From Engraulis encrasicolus (Eukaryota > Chordata > Actinopteri > Clupeiformes > Engraulidae), in assembly GCF_034702125.1 (NCBI RefSeq), contig NC_085876.1:5862864-5926863 (forward strand): DNA of 64,000 nt, written 5' to 3'. How positions within the stretch are numbered: the first letter of the stretch is position 1; every line of letters starts with the position of its first letter. Below the pieces are notes generated by a model that did no database searches, was not told the DNA's origin, and saw only the letters and a list, made by a program, of their open reading frames with translations. This document shows, piece after piece, positions 25,415 to 37,270 of this stretch. The position numbers and the translations under genes are program-made.

Positions 25415-25790
25415 TCAATCCACCCAGTCAGAAGTTATGGGCCAAATAAAAATTCCGCCATTTTGAAACTGTTGACCTCCAAACTCAAATCAGTTCATGA
25501 ACCTACCCTAGAGCATTAACACACCAAATCTGGGACAAATCCATCCGACTGGTCAGAAGTTATGAGCCAAACAAAAATTCGGCCATCTTGAATTCAGCCA
25601 TCTTGAAAGTGTTGGCCTCCAAACTCAATTAAGTTCATGAACCTACCCTAGAGCATTAACACACGAAATCTGGGAGAAATCCATCCACCCAGTCAGAAGT
25701 TATGGGCCAAACAAAAATTCGGCCATCTTGAATTCAGCCATCTTGAAAGTGTTGAATCAGTCAATCAATCAAACTGGAATCAGTTCATGA
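25415..25790. repeat. Tandem ~130 bp repeat, ~2.8 copies
   Basis: Units start at about 25418, 25545 and 25679, with CCAGTCAGAAGTTATGGGCC and GGCCATCTTGAATTCAGCC. An inverted partial copy is at 22495-22585. A GC-rich CGGCGGACG stretch follows. Confidence 0.75.
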
Positions 25791-25871
25791 ACCGCATGCG
25801 GCGACGGACGCGGCGGACGCGGCGGCGCACGCAAAACCATTACATCCCCGACGCTCCGTGTTTCAGGGATA

Positions 25872-26345
25872 TAATTACCTCCACCAAGGAGGTAATGTTT
25901 TCGATCGCGTTGGTTTGTCTGTCTGTTTTTCTGTCTGTTTGTCAGCAGCATAACTCAAAAACTAAACATTTTTGGACAAAACTTTGTGGGTTTGTTGATA
26001 ATGACCCAAGGAAGAAGTGATTAAATTCTGGGGGTGATCCGGATCACGAACCGGAACCAGGATTTTTTAAAAGATACTGTCAGGAGGATAGCTCAAAAAC
26101 GAATCAAGTGATTTGGACGAAACTTTGTGGAGCTATTAGTAATGACCCAAGGAACAAGTGATTAAATTCTGGTGGTGATCCGGATCACGAACCGGAACCA
26201 GGACTTTTCAAAAGATTCTTCACTATCTAGACGCCCCCTAGTGACCAGAAATTGAATTGCGAGAACAGCACTAAAACAAGGCAGAAAGATTTAGGGTGTA
26301 ACATGGTCAAATGTATCAAGCAGCATCCTTGGCGGAAGTCTGTGC
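25872..26345. mobile_element. MITE with CCAAGGAGGT-type ends
   Basis: The left end TTACCTCCACCAAGGAGGT and right end CATCCTTGGCGGAAGT resemble a common fish MITE. The body contains two ~130 bp direct copies with GATCCGGATCACGAACCGG. Confidence 0.6.
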
Positions 26346-26544
26346 TCTCTGAGTGCTTCTAGTTACATATTACTTACTGAATAAAATGTAGATAGTTAAC
26401 AATTTAGTATTATTAGCATGGTTAGCAATACCTGTCAACCAACCTTAGCTAATGTTAACTTAAAACACTTGGCTACACATTTACCATTGTTGCTATTTGA
26501 CGCTATTGGCTTTTTTATGTTTCAAATGGGCCCAAATGATTACA

Positions 26545-27422
26545 TTACTGGCAGTTATTACGTTATGGGCATCGTTATTACATTATCAACACTTTTTTTT
26601 AGAGTAAGGCCCATAATGTAATAATCTGCCCATAACGTAATAACTTATTACGTTATGGGCAGAACGTTATTACGTTATGGGTAAGGAATTTTTATTACGT
26701 TATGGGCAAGTTATAGAGCTCTTCAGCGTTGACGTCAACTTGTATGCGGCGTTTGGACTACCGGTTCCCTGGCGATTTTTTACATTGCAAAACGCCATAG
26801 AGATTCAGGTTTGGCAAAAATATAAGTTGCACGGCAACAACGAACATTAGCGTGTCCCCGCATCCCTTTCTCATTAGTGGAACGGATCGTATCATCATGT
26901 TGGTGTATTCACATGTTAAATCATGACGATTATAATTCAATATTGCTAACCCCTTTCTGATCATTAAAACTTCCGAACTACATACTTCCCTTTGGTTGCC
27001 ATGGGTACAACCTTCCACACGTACATGCCGTTAGATACTGGCGCCGTTTCTGTAGTCGCCAAAAGCTTCCGGGTTTAGCATATGGACGCAACATCGTATT
27101 TATGTCGAAGTTTGACACAAAATGATCAACCATGTCATACCTACAGCCTATTTTTAACACCCTCGACAGTTTGCGGGGGTTCGCTAAGCGCGTGCTTGCA
27201 CTCGGAGCTTATTTGAAATTTACCCCTATTCATTCCCAATGGAGGCCGGAAGCCGATAGGAACCAGGACGTCCTTAAATGCTAACATGAAAGACTACAAT
27301 CTACTACATGCTTCCGCTTCCGCTGAAGAACTCTATTACGTTATGGGTTTTATTACGCCCAAATTATTACGTTATGGGCAGTTATTACGTTATGGGCAGT
27401 TATTAGCCTACGTTTTGGGTTC
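26545..27422 (-). repeat. Right terminal repeat of the 14.9 kb block, interrupted by a MITE
   Basis: This is an inverted copy of 12540-12791 split at ~26713/27333. Reading the reverse complement, the order and spacing of units match the left repeat almost base for base. The innermost motif TTACTGGCAG is at 26545-26554. Confidence 0.85.
26714..27332. mobile_element. ~0.6 kb MITE nested in the right terminal repeat
   Basis: The ends are GAGCTCTTCAGCG and CGCTGAAGAACTC (12 of 13 paired). Comparison with the uninterrupted left repeat gives the exact target and a 2-3 bp duplication (TA or TAT). No coding frame. Confidence 0.7.
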
Positions 27423-29035
27423 TGTCACCTGACATTTTGTGTTCTAGCATTTTCATATGAAATATTCATATTAAGTCTCATCTTTGAATTGTATTCCTGA
27501 AGTCCCATTGTCCCATCACAATGTCCTTGTGGGCCTTGTGATTTTCCAAAACATCACTTCTAAGATGGATATGAGATGGTCTCAAACGGGTAAGCTGAGG
27601 GAAAAATAAAAAAATTAACAAACAAACAAAAAGAACTCCAAGAGCATCTGCACCTGAGGACTGTTGGCCCACTGGGATTATGCCCTATATGCCAGATGAC
27701 CAGTCTAGCCCTGGTCATACTGTCAAATCAAATTGAAAGTGTTTAATTTAGGAACAAGCTGGAGTGCGCCCCTTCCTCTTCCAACATGACTGTGCACCAG
27801 TGCACAAAGCAAGGTCCATACAGACATGGATGACAGAGAATGGTATGGATGAACTTGATTACCAAATATGGTTGGTAATATAGTGCATGTTGTGTCTGTC
27901 TGTGAGTGTGTCTGTGTGTGAGTGTAGGAACTGACCAATGGCTGAATGTAGTAGTATGTGAGTGTGTGCTGTGTTTAATATGCAACTATAAACTTAAAAT
28001 AGCTGAAAAACCACTCACTAGCTGAGTCTTATTTATTGTACCACTATGTCCACAAGCAGACGCGTTTCGGCCCTTAAGCCATCATCAATGCATGTGAATA
28101 TGTGACTAGCCACAACAAAACAGGCCACAAGTAGGCCCAGATGAAACTGAGAAAATTGCTAATGATTTCGTCCCCCCATTTTTTGTGGTCTTTTCTATGG
28201 AGAAGAACTGAAGAGGAACTTTCAGAGCTGGGTCTAACTTTACATAATAAAATGTTGTGCAGCAGGTCGGAAAGTGCAGTTGAAACATTCCAAAGTCAGA
28301 GCTTATAGAATTTCCATTCTTTAAAAAAAAGATCCCAGTTTTGCACAACGCCTTAGCCATCACGCGCTTAGCTTCTGAAAGAGTTTGTAGGCTGTGCTTT
28401 ACTTCATAATGCATTTAATTACAGTCAATAGAAACTTTTATCAAAGAATATGAGTTTTAGTGACTGTGGTGGTAAAGTAAAACATACAGCATCTCATGAA
28501 TGAAGCAGTCTGGATTCAGAGCACGGAAGGCAACAGGAAGTCATCTGTGGTAATGAACCCATGCAGTACTACCCTCACACCACCAGAGGCAGTAATTAAT
28601 GAGCCCATGGGAGAAAAATGACATGCTGCTTTTGGATGGTCAGAACAGAGATACTCTAGACAGAGATTAGTCATTCTAGTTCATTTCTGGTATCCACTTT
28701 CTGTCGGGTGAACGCCCCTTTAGCACTGTAGATGGCGGTAGTGCACTTCTCATGCAAACACTCAAAAATAGAAGAAGAAGGAGGGGACAACGCCCCCTTA
28801 GGAGACCCAACTTGAGCACACACTTTTGCATTGGGTGGGCGGGTTTCGAAGCCTCTTTATTACTCCACCCTCTTTGGTCAGAATATGACAAAACACTTCT
28901 CCCACCCAAGTGCTCCAGGGCATCGAGGATCCACACCAAAAATGAATGACAAAGTCATTCATGTGGTCAGGTAAAACCAGGTTACGTATATCGTTTCACA
29001 AATCTGAATATATTTGTGCGTTGGAATTTTTTGTG
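27423..29035. other. Intergenic DNA: lectin B upstream flank and mixed repeats
   Basis: 27423-27570 aligns with the lectin A upstream flank (4620-4745). 27900-28092 includes ACGCGTTTCGGCCCTTAAGCC, a common fish repeat motif. 28680-28960 contains GATGGCGGTAGTGCAC and CGCCCCCTTAGGAGACC, also found near 37450 and 39760. No gene recognised. Confidence 0.45.
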
Positions 29036-29039
29036 TAAG

Positions 29040-30211
29040 TGTAGCAGGTTGGCCCTGCCATCATGTTAGTGTGTGTGATTGACAGCTGCTGATTGACAGC
29101 AGTGGGCGGACATAATCTATTTATATGAATGGACCCTTGCTTCCTGTCTCGTTTCCGCCACTCATTGTTTTGGCGTGAGCCTGGGCTGCGTTGGTTGCAG
29201 AGGGGCCGCTGATGAACTGCGAAGAGCGGCGTTACTCACCTGCACTTGTGATCGTTCGGAGCGCACTGTAACCTACAGTACGTGGCGCTTAGGAGCTAGG
29301 AGCTGGCTGATAGGCCAGTTAGCCTGCTCGAGGTAATTGGTGTGGTGTGGCGATCCTTGGAAACACTGTGCCGGTGACTCGCTTGTTTTAAGCTTTCATC
29401 GGTGGCCCCTCCGGCAAGAGCCAGCCAGTGTGGTGCGCCTACATGTCCTTCGGCTGCTGTTTCGCTGGAGAATTTGGTTAGAATCTGTTTCGCCCCTGCT
29501 TCACCGGCTGCTTGGCTGTGCTTTGTTCTGCTGGGTTTGGGGAAGTACCCCACTTGTTGGCCACGCTTACCCCTTTGCCCTGCTTGTATGTTTGTCTGAG
29601 TGTGCGCAGTTTCAGGGCCCTTGCCTGCTTACTCGCCAAGTTATTATTTCTTTCATTTTCATTTGATTTACTTTTGCACGTTTTGTTATTTTGCTTTTGC
29701 ATGTTTATTTTGGTTTTCTGTATTTTGTTTGCTGCATGCTCCCATCTTGCTTGCCCTGCTCCCGCATGCCTGCGTGCTCTGCTGCTTGCTTTAACTATTT
29801 GTGTGCCAGTAGCTATAGCTAGCCCTGTTGTTAAGGGTTATATGTGTGCAGTGCTTATTTTGCTTGTTTATCCTTCTTTTCAGTTCATTTACTGTGTGCG
29901 TTATCTGTGTGTTTAATTTACTTTATTTTGCATTTATTGTGGTTATTTTGGGTTAGGGTGGGATCAGGGAACTTCCGGTAACTGCTACCTCCCTCAGCAG
30001 TTTGGGTAGTGCCTAGGGTGTGTGAGTGTGTGGGTGTGTATGTGTGTGAAAGAGAAATTCCTTACTTGTATTCCCTTTTTAGTGCAGTGGAACCCATTGA
30101 GTGTAGTGCGTCGGCAGCCTGGTGTGTGCACACAGTGAAAGATAAGTAGTACTACAGATCCTTATAGGTTTAGTGATCTCAGTGGTGCCCCAGGCTGCAT
30201 GACCAGGTTCA

Positions 30212-30288
<77 letters not shown>

Positions 30289-30512
30289 GCTACCGTGTAC
30301 TGTGCCCGAACAGGCTTTTTGCGATCTTGCACATTGTTTTAATATTCTTGTCTGACACATGTGTACAACAATAAAAGAGAATTATATTTGGGATCCCGTC
30401 TCTGTCCTGTGTGTTTCGAACTTGTGCTAATTTAAGGTTTAGGTCTTTCCTGGAGGTAAAATTACCCTGCCTCTAGGTGGCATAGTCACTACAAACTCCT
30501 CCCCCTGCTACA
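29040..30512 (+). mobile_element. Solo LTR 2 (1473 bp)
   Basis: The ends are TGTAGCAGG and CCTGCTACA, inverted to each other, flanked by a 4-bp TAAG duplication (29036-29039 and 30513-30516). TATTTATAT at 29118-29126 may be the TATA box and AATAAA at 30370-30375 the poly(A) signal. A CT microsatellite occupies about 30211-30286. No gag or pol coding region is present. The large size fits an endogenous retrovirus or Gypsy-type LTR, not resolved. Confidence 0.72.
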
Positions 30513-30759
30513 TAAGGAAGGTTTGTTCGTACGCAATCTTTAGGGGGAGTTTCATGCAAAGTGTTATAAATGAGGTCCCTGATTTCTTTGTTTTCTACTT
30601 TCAGAAGTGAACACATTCAAAATGCCACACATTCATCAGACATTCATTTATTTATTTTCAACATTATTAAGCTTTCAATTACAAATGGTGAAACAAGGTT
30701 GATCAGCATGGAGAAAAAGGGTCCCCCCCAAGTGAAGCTAAGGACAGGCTTACGACCTG

Positions 30760-32404
30760 CTGCCATGATCCCATGTGTAAGGTATCACTGTAACTTCTTT
30801 GCCCGTTTTGAAGCACAAAATGACACTCATCCACAGAAAACTCCCCCTCCCCCTCATGACCAACCCCTGTACCTGTCCTCTGCCAGTGTGAAGAGGACAC
30901 TGGCCACCATCAACCCACGCAAAGCAGCTGGCCCAGACAACATACCAGGCCGAGTGTTGAAGGATTGTGCAGAAGAGCTGAAGGATGTCTTCACAGACAT
31001 ATTTAACATCTCTCTGGAGCAAGCAGTCATCCCATCACTTTTCAAAGCTGCTACCATCATACCCGTGCCGAAGAAATCATCACCATCATGCTTCAATGAC
31101 TACCGTCCTGTAGCACTGACGCCCATAATCATGAAGTGCTTCGAACGGCTAGTCCTGTCACACATCAAAGCCACCCTACCCCCCACCCTGGACCCCTACC
31201 AGTTCGCATACCGAGCCAAGCGATCCACGGAGGATGCAATCTGCTCTGCCCTCCATCCAGCCCTCACCCACTTGGACAATAAAGACTCATATGTGAGAAT
31301 GCTGTTCATTGACTTCAGTTCAGCATTCAATACCATAATACCACAACAACTCATCAGAAAACTGGACAAACTAGGTTTCAGCACCTCCCTCTGCAACTGG
31401 CTGCTGGACTTCCTGATGCAGAGACCACAAGCAGTACGGGTAGGGAATAACACCTCAAGCACCCTGACCCTGAGCACGGGGGCTCCGCAAGGTTGTGTTC
31501 TCAGCCCCCTGCTGTTCACGCTGCTGTCACATGACTGCACAACGACCCACAGCACTAACCATCTAGTGAAGTTTGCGGATGATACAACACTGGTGGGCCT
31601 CATCACTAAGGGCGATGAGACCCACTACAGAGAAGAAGTAGACCTGCTGGCCAGATGGTGCAAAGACAACAACCTCCTGCTGAATGTCAACAAGACCAAG
31701 GAGATTGTTGTCAACTTTCAGAGGGTCCAAAAACAACTGCCACCACTGACCATCGACGGTTATGCTGTGGAGAGAGTGAGCAGCACCAAGTTCCTTGGAG
31801 TGCACATCAGCGACGACCTCTCTTGGACCACCAACACTACATCACTGGCGAAGAAGGCCCATCAGCGTCTCTACTTCTTGCGCAAACTAAAGAAGGCAAG
31901 TGCTACACCCTCCATCATGACAACATTCTACAGAGGAACCATAGAGAGCGTCGTGTCCAGCTGCATCACAGTGTGGGGAGGAAGCCGCACGGAGAAAAAC
32001 AGGAAGACACTCCAGCGTGTTGTGAACACAGCGAAGAAGATCATTGGAGTACCACTCCCCTCCCTGCAGGACATTTACACCGCACGCCTCACCCGAAAAG
32101 CACTGATGATCATCAAAGACACAAGCCACCCTGCACACAAACTGTTCAGCCTCCTGCCCTCTGGAAAGAGGTACAGGCGCCTCCGTTCCCGTACCACCAG
32201 GCTTGCAAGCAGCACGATGCATCAAGCAATCAAGATACTGAACACTCAACCCACTCTCCCTTCACTGTCAGCCTCTAGCCAGCCAGGCCACTGACAACGC
32301 TCCCCCCCCTCATCCCCACCACCATATCTGCGACTGAACATTCCACCTGCACTACTACATCTGTGACTGAACTTTCAACCTGCACTAACTCAAAATATAC
32401 ACAT

Positions 32405-32496
<92 letters not shown>

Positions 32497-32557
32497 GCAC
32501 ACTGCACTTTCTGCACTAAACCCAAACATACACACACTGACACACAACTCATACTCA

Positions 32558-32589
<32 letters not shown>

Positions 32590-32631
32590 GGTACACACAC
32601 ACAGACGCACACCGCACTTTCTACCTGCACT

Positions 32632-32703
<72 letters not shown>

Positions 32704-33096
32704 GCACACAAAACACATACAAACACACACACACACACACACATACTGCTGCTGGTGTATTTAATAAAAACCTTTTTTAATTATTTATTTCTTCAAATGC
32801 TACTATTACTATGTCAGAACGCTATAAAGGACTTTTAGAAAAAGCACAACAAAATACCTCCTCTTAATGTATGTTCTCTACAAGTCTTCTGTTGTCCAGT
32901 CTTGCACTTTAAATGTCTGTATGAGCAATGTCTACGTCCATACTGTCTATGTCCATGTATGAGTACTGTCTATGTCTATACTGTCTATGTCCTTACCTAG
33001 ATTAGTCTATGTCTGCATGGGAGAGCAAGAAACGCAATTTCAAATTCTTTGTATGACCAGTGCATGTAAAGAAATTGACAATAAACTTGACTTGTA
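30760..33096 (+). mobile_element. CR1/Rex-like LINE, 5'-truncated, open frame 30570-32294
   Basis: Reverse transcriptase motifs: [68 protein letters not shown] at residue ~335 and [16 protein letters not shown]. The N-terminal residues before about 30770 do not look like LINE protein, so the element is truncated there and the open frame extends by chance. The endonuclease is absent. The 3' UTR includes three CA microsatellite blocks and ends GACAATAAACTTGACTTG. A tail fragment of the same family is at 59563-59660. Confidence 0.82.
32400..32743. repeat. CA microsatellite cluster in the LINE 3' region
   Basis: Three (CA)n runs of about 90, 25 and 65 bp are separated by short unique sequence with two copies of GCACTTTCT. 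Confidence 0.95.
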
Positions 33097-33588
33097 AAGC
33101 TTAGAATCAGTTTCAGAGTCTATGGATAACTCAATATGTTCCCAAGACTTGCAGAGCACTTTCCTGTGGCTGGTCACATACAGTATTTTGTGCAAATGGC
33201 CTCTGTATTATATTCTGTGTACCTGTGTATTTATAGATTTGTATGCTCCTTAATTTCCTTCAGGGTTAATACAGGTACTCTACTCTACTCTGCACAGGGT
33301 TATGGATGAGTACAGGTTTGTTATGTGGGGAAGCTCTCTGAAGAGATGACTACCATTCACAAGCTTGAAAGTTGAGAGGGATGACCCTACCCACTGAGGA
33401 ACAATGACAGACAGCTGCGTAGACTGTGTTCGCCATGTGTGAGTAGAGACCAATGCTAGACGGTTGGTACTGGCAGAATGGCAACTTCCTTATAGAAACA
33501 AAAGGCTTTAGTGTAGCCTTCAGATAAGCTGGAGCAGAAGCTGCCGTATAGGGCAGGGACTCCTGCTACAGCAAGCTCAGTGATGTGC

Positions 33589-35695
33589 TTAAATGAGTCC
33601 TCTTGCACAGACAGATGGATATAGATTTGCACAAGCATTCCAGAGCAGTCCTCCTGCAGAGTAGGAAAGACATGCAATGAGACCCAACCATCACCACCAT
33701 GACATTTGACACAACAGAAACCTGCTATCATTTAGATGACATTTAGATATCAAGGACTAAAATGGAGACAAGCTCCCTAAGCTTTTTTGTGTTATCCATT
33801 TGACATGTTAGGTTTTCAAGACATATTTATTGACTCATTTATTTGAATACCCTTTTAATGTTTTGTACAATGTCAATAAATAAAATCAATCAATGAATCA
33901 ATCAATAAACATTATTTGAAAATGCCATATCAATGTGTTATTATTATAAGTGTAAACATCATGTGGTGACTAACCTCCATGGTTCATTTGTAGACAGGCT
34001 TCATTATTTAAGTTATTGGGTTCACCTGGGTTCCAAAGATGGAACGTAAATCTGGATCCATCACTCCAAAACCAGATTCCATTCTAACAGAAGAAAAGCA
34101 GGTCACATCTCATCACTGCTACCTGCTGGTGAATCATTATGCGAGACCTATTGAAAATCATACATGCATCAGAGGGTAGTCTAATAATAGGCCTATATTT
34201 AGTAGCTTTTTAAACTAGACATACCTCTAGGCAATTTAAACCAATTTACACCATCTCCAGCTTTTCCAAAGGTGTTATGTCAGACTATGTTTTCATGTTA
34301 GCCTGTTGGTTCCAAACAGTAGTTTTTGCTCCCTTTTAATAAAGTAGTAGTACTTTTAGTCTCTATTTTCAATCATAATCCTTACCTGCTGGGCATCTGT
34401 TCCACCAAGCCAAGTGCGAGGTGAACCATGTGTGTGTGTCACTATGAGTCCTTGGATGTAGTGGTACTCTGCAACGCTGTGCACAGACGCCAGATTGCCA
34501 CCCAGTAGTAAACAGAAGCGCTTGAGAAAATAAATGAATACATTGACAAATATGACATCAATTGAACTTTTCAATTATTATCTTTATTTTTTGTTTGCTG
34601 ACAGCCATTCATGTGATTATGGCAAGGTTTAATTGTGATCCTTTGAAAAAAATGAGCTCGCCTGACCTAATGGCCTTCCTTATCTCTGGCCAATGAATAA
34701 GTAAACAGCATAAAAGAACATTCCGCGCCGAGGATTGTGCACAATGTCAGCCTACAAGTTGTATATGTGATCCTAGCTTACCTCTGCTTCTGCCCATGTT
34801 CTTGCAGTGCTGATAAAACTATAGCAGCGTCCATTAAACTGCCTCCATCCACCAGGGCAGAGTGCTCTTGAGTTCACTGTTGATGAAGGAGTTAGAACAG
34901 GTAAAATGGCAGAATTATCAATATTACCTTCTGCAATGAAGGCGGCTCTGGTTTTCTTTGAGTTGAATAGTACAAGGCCTTGTTTTTAAAAACTGCAACA
35001 ACTATGTCATGTAGGCCTAACACAAAAGTCTAAAAAATGGCATTGATGATTATGTAATTTTTTACCATCACTGAAGGAAGAATCATCTGTCATATTCATG
35101 GACTGGAATTCTTGAATAAGAATCATGTTCAGTGAGTCAGAAGCATAATAGCAATTTATTAACAAAAATCAACAAAAGTTAGAATTTTGTTGTCAATTTT
35201 TGCGCAAATGTATGTTAAAATGCTCACGTGTATCAATTACAATGGAGTTTTACAGTATGTGTACAGCATGACTGCACACTGTACACTGCAATATGCATTT
35301 GGATACTAAACCACATTGCAGAAGCTGGCGGAAGCAACTGAACCCATTCTTACCTTCACTGAAGGAAGAATCATTTGTAATATTGTCAGAATGGATAAGT
35401 TCTGGAATGAAAATCATATTGTGGTTAAATCATCACATTGTAACACATTTTACATTTTACAAAATACAACTTAAGATCCCTCATTAATTCAAAATTGTAC
35501 ATCCAAATGAATCAATTCCAATAGGCATACAGTACATCGGCTGACATACATTAACATTTTCTTGGAAAATAAGATAAAATAGATATTTTTTGCAGGCCAT
35601 ACAGAATTTACAACTAATACAACGATGAATGTACCTGTGGCAGAACACAGGAAACCCAGGGAGAGAAGCAGGATGAGGGTCGTCATAGTCTTCAT
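33589..35695 (-). CDS. C-type lectin paralogue C (secreted, 7 coding exons, complete)
   Basis: Exons in transcript order: 35695-35635, 35401-35354, 35110-35066, 34876-34782, 34520-34386, 34083-33975, 33653-33589. They total 558 nt and encode 185 aa. The signal peptide is MKTMTTLILLLSLGFLCSATG. Two stalk modules carry NIT and NMT glycosylation sites. Lectin domain landmarks are CPGGW, RCYSF, WAEAE, GGNLASVHS, TWLGGTDAQQ, WFWSDGSRF, NPGEPNNL and EACLQMN. EPN is the mannose-type sugar motif. The last exon is 6 nt shorter than in A and B. It reads LLWNACANL where A reads LLWNDIACS, so the calcium-binding Asp of WND is gone. Two acceptors (before 35110 and before 34520) are AAG rather than the usual CAG. 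The gene is intact, but calcium binding is questionable. Confidence 0.88.
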
Positions 35696-35931
35696 GTTGC
35701 TGTCTCATGCGTAAATCACTGTATTAGAGTGATGAGGCAGTCAGGAGCATCATTTATATTGCAGTAGGGAGGAAGTAAATGCTCTGAAAAACAAACATAA
35801 TCTCAAGGATTTCAAACTACACCCACTTACTATGAAGCCAAGTACTTTTATACAGAAAATCAAGACTTCAGACTGCTTTGCAGATAAGTGTTATCATTCT
35901 TTTACAGAAAAAAAAACTGATACGTTTAAAT

Positions 35932-35943
35932 ATTACCTGTAAT
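35932..35943 (-). promoter_or_regulatory. Conserved upstream element of lectin C
   Basis: ATTACCTGTAAT lies 237 bp upstream of the lectin C start codon. It is the one upstream block still recognisable in this more diverged paralogue. A TATAAA box on the minus strand is at 35753-35758. Confidence 0.4.
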
Positions 35944-35995
35944 GGGGAAGCAACCCCCCCCTCTCCCCACCGACACACACACGCACGCACGCACG

Positions 35996-35997
<2 letters not shown>

Positions 35998-36072
<75 letters not shown>

Positions 36073-36081
36073 ACACACACC
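35998..36081. repeat. (CA)n microsatellite upstream of lectin C
   Basis: About 40 CA units starting ~55 bp upstream of the conserved ATTACCTGTAAT element. Confidence 0.95.
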
Positions 36082-36599
36082 TCATTTACAGGAATTAACC
36101 CAATGGAATATTCTATCTTATCCACATCATGTCAACATGGAGCCCGATTCATTTGGCTGGTCTATGCCTTAATGACTTTACATGGGGACCAAAACATGTT
36201 CTAGTTTGGTTTTAATTTGGCCTTATTATAATGTTCGCTATAGAATTTTGGTCTCAACCTTAACACAAACAAAATTCTATGCACCCCCTGGAATCTCTGG
36301 CACACCGCTGGTTCAGAACCACTGCTATAATTATACTCAAAACCTAGCCTAATAATTTAATAATACAACTTAAATAACATATTTTTCTTTTTCTGTGAAA
36401 TTACAATGGTGCAAAAAGTTCAGATCAGGTGTCATACTTAACCACCAAATCACTCTCTCACATCTTCAGAAAATCAGCAGTGGCCATAGGTGTGTATTTA
36501 CATACAGTATATAGGCCCTATATAAAATTTATTACAGGTTCAAGGCCCACAAGAGGCAATGCAATACACATATAATTAAGAAATACATCACACAATTAT

Positions 36600-37145
36600 A
36601 TAGGCCTATACACATTTTATACAGCAACAACCACAAACTAGACTGCATTTCACTCCTCCTTACAGTTCCCTCCACACACCTGCACACCATGGGCGACAGG
36701 GCATTTCGTGTTGTTGGCCCCAACCTCTGGAATTCTCTCCCACTGTCACTTCGACAGTGTTCTTCACTGTCCACTTTCAAATCTCAGCTAAAGACACACC
36801 TTTTCACTTCTGCTTTTCAATTTCACTGACAGGCACCTCCACTTCATTTTAATTATCAGTTTATTTTCTATTTTACTTATTTTATCTATTTTATTTTTTT
36901 CCCCCTCATTTTTATTTTATTTTCAATTTGCATTCTACTTTGTTATTTTAAAACATTTATTTTTATTGTACTTTTTATTTTTATTTTTGCATTTTAATTA
37001 CTCTCATTACTATCCTATTGTTAATTCACTGAAGCTCTGTTATACTTTCCCTATTGTTATGTAGGCTATTTGTTTTTGATTGTAAAGTGTCCTTGGGTAT
37101 TTTGAAAGGCGCTCAAAATAAAATGTATTATTATTATTATTATCA
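36600..37145 (+). mobile_element. 3' fragment of an L2-like LINE
   Basis: The plus strand at 36690-36825 encodes GDRAFRVVGPNLWNSLPLSL and FKSQLKTHLFTSAF, then a stop: the C-terminal end of an L2-type LINE protein. An AT-rich 3' UTR and an (ATT)n tail at about 37128-37150 follow. Confidence 0.75.
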
Positions 37146-37188
37146 TTATTTCCGCAGAGACGATGCTATTAGTATGCTTGTGGCTTAT

Positions 37189-37189
<1 letters not shown>

Positions 37190-37268
<79 letters not shown>
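37190..37268. repeat. (CA)n microsatellite
   Basis: About 39 uninterrupted CA units. Confidence 0.95.

Positions 37269-37270
<2 letters not shown>

Larger units (their letters stand above)
12540..27422. mobile_element. ~14.9 kb inserted block with ~250 bp terminal inverted repeats
   Basis: The left repeat (12540-12791) and right repeat (26545-27422, interrupted by a 0.6 kb element) are inverted copies. Both start (C)AGAACCCAAAACGTA at the outside and end TGCCAGTAA inside. The DNA left of the block (up to GCTGGTG) and right of it (TCACCTGACATTTTGTGTTC) is contiguous upstream of lectin A (4600-4640: CACTGGTGTCACCTGATG), so that paralogous site is empty. Homology continues on the right to at least 27570. 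No transposase frame was recognised inside; the content is nested elements. It could be a giant non-autonomous transposon, a decayed autonomous one, or two MITEs that mobilised the DNA between them. Confidence 0.7.

Noticed and set aside
12540..27422. Maverick/Polinton-type element (fits the ~15 kb size and long terminal repeats)
   Set aside because: None of the expected polymerase, integrase, ATPase or capsid frames are present, and the apparent target duplication is shorter than 6 bp.
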